From Paenibacillus turicensis (GTDB lineage Bacteria; Bacillota; Bacilli; Paenibacillales; Paenibacillaceae), in assembly GCF_017873435.1 (NCBI RefSeq), contig NZ_JAGGKG010000005.1:159164-223163 (forward strand): DNA of 64,000 bases. Direction: 5' to 3'. Below the pieces are notes generated by a model that had not been told where the DNA came from, did no database searches, and saw nothing but the letters and a program-made list of their open reading frames with translations. Position 1 is the stretch's first letter; each line of letters begins with the position of its first letter. Position numbers and translations under genes: made by a program. Shown here piece after piece: positions 63,900-64,000 of the stretch.

Positions 63900-64000
63900 A
63901 TCAAATTCCTCCCACTATAAATTAATATTTTCTCTTGTTTGCTCACTCGTTCTCAGGTTTTCATTCATTGACAGAATGGCAGTTGGAGAAGTCATGTAAG

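Overview
The window reads as a chromosomal segment of a low-to-moderate GC, endospore-forming member of the Bacillales. Spore genes (spoVB, bofC, a SpoIID-domain protein), Bacillus-type gene order, many TTG starts behind strong AGGAGG sites, a CCA-less tRNA gene and separately encoded SecD and SecF together point to Paenibacillaceae, most likely Brevibacillus (B. laterosporus-like). That genus call is inference from gene content, not a database match.

Layout. 0-3.1 kb: the distal part of a Mrp/Mnh Na+/H+ antiporter operon (C-G; A and B must lie upstream). 3.1-5.5 kb: single genes (NAD(P)-binding reductase, cysteine hydrolase, DedA). 5.5-15.2 kb: an AT-rich, single-strand accessory operon with an NTase, two ABC-2 permeases and their ATPase, a 19-codon small ORF, an amidinotransferase, a GlmS-type aminotransferase, a kinase-fold protein and an NDP-kinase-like protein. 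15.6-31.9 kb: alpha/beta hydrolase, cymR, mnmA, a CPA1 antiporter interrupted by a stop codon, rarA, a candidate ncRNA, helD, tcdA, aspS, hisS with its T-box leader, and a MerR-controlled ABC exporter. 32.4-44.7 kb: dtd, relA, uraA, apt, recJ, a CDF transporter, secF, secD and comN. 44.9-58.5 kb: spoVB, a YetF-like protein, yrzE-like, PAP2, yajC, tgt, queA, a SpoIID-domain protein, ruvBAC and a GH3 glucosidase. 58.5-64 kb: bofC, an acetyltransferase, tRNA-Pro, ypsA-like, aldo/keto reductase, HesB-like protein, methyltransferase and cupin.

Most of 16-59 kb is the conserved Bacillales translation/secretion/recombination neighbourhood. Aminoacyl-tRNA synthetases and tRNA-modifying enzymes (hisS, aspS, tcdA, mnmA, tgt, queA, dtd), the stringent-response enzyme, Holliday-junction processing and the Sec accessory proteins sit in short operons, mostly leftward.

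Two things stand out. (1) The 5.5-15.2 kb operon looks like a biosynthesis-and-export locus for a guanidino- and phosphate- or nucleotidyl-modified compound. Its combination of an NDP-kinase-like domain, a kinase-fold protein, a GATM/StrB-type amidinotransferase, a GlmS paralog and a NTP_transf_5-like enzyme does not match any system I can name. (2) Seven copies of an intergenic imperfect-palindrome element are scattered through the window: five full length at about 200-215 bp and two internally deleted at about 104-111 bp. They share terminal inverted repeats, and most lie a few bases after a stop codon, including inside the hisS-aspS and recJ-apt gene pairs.
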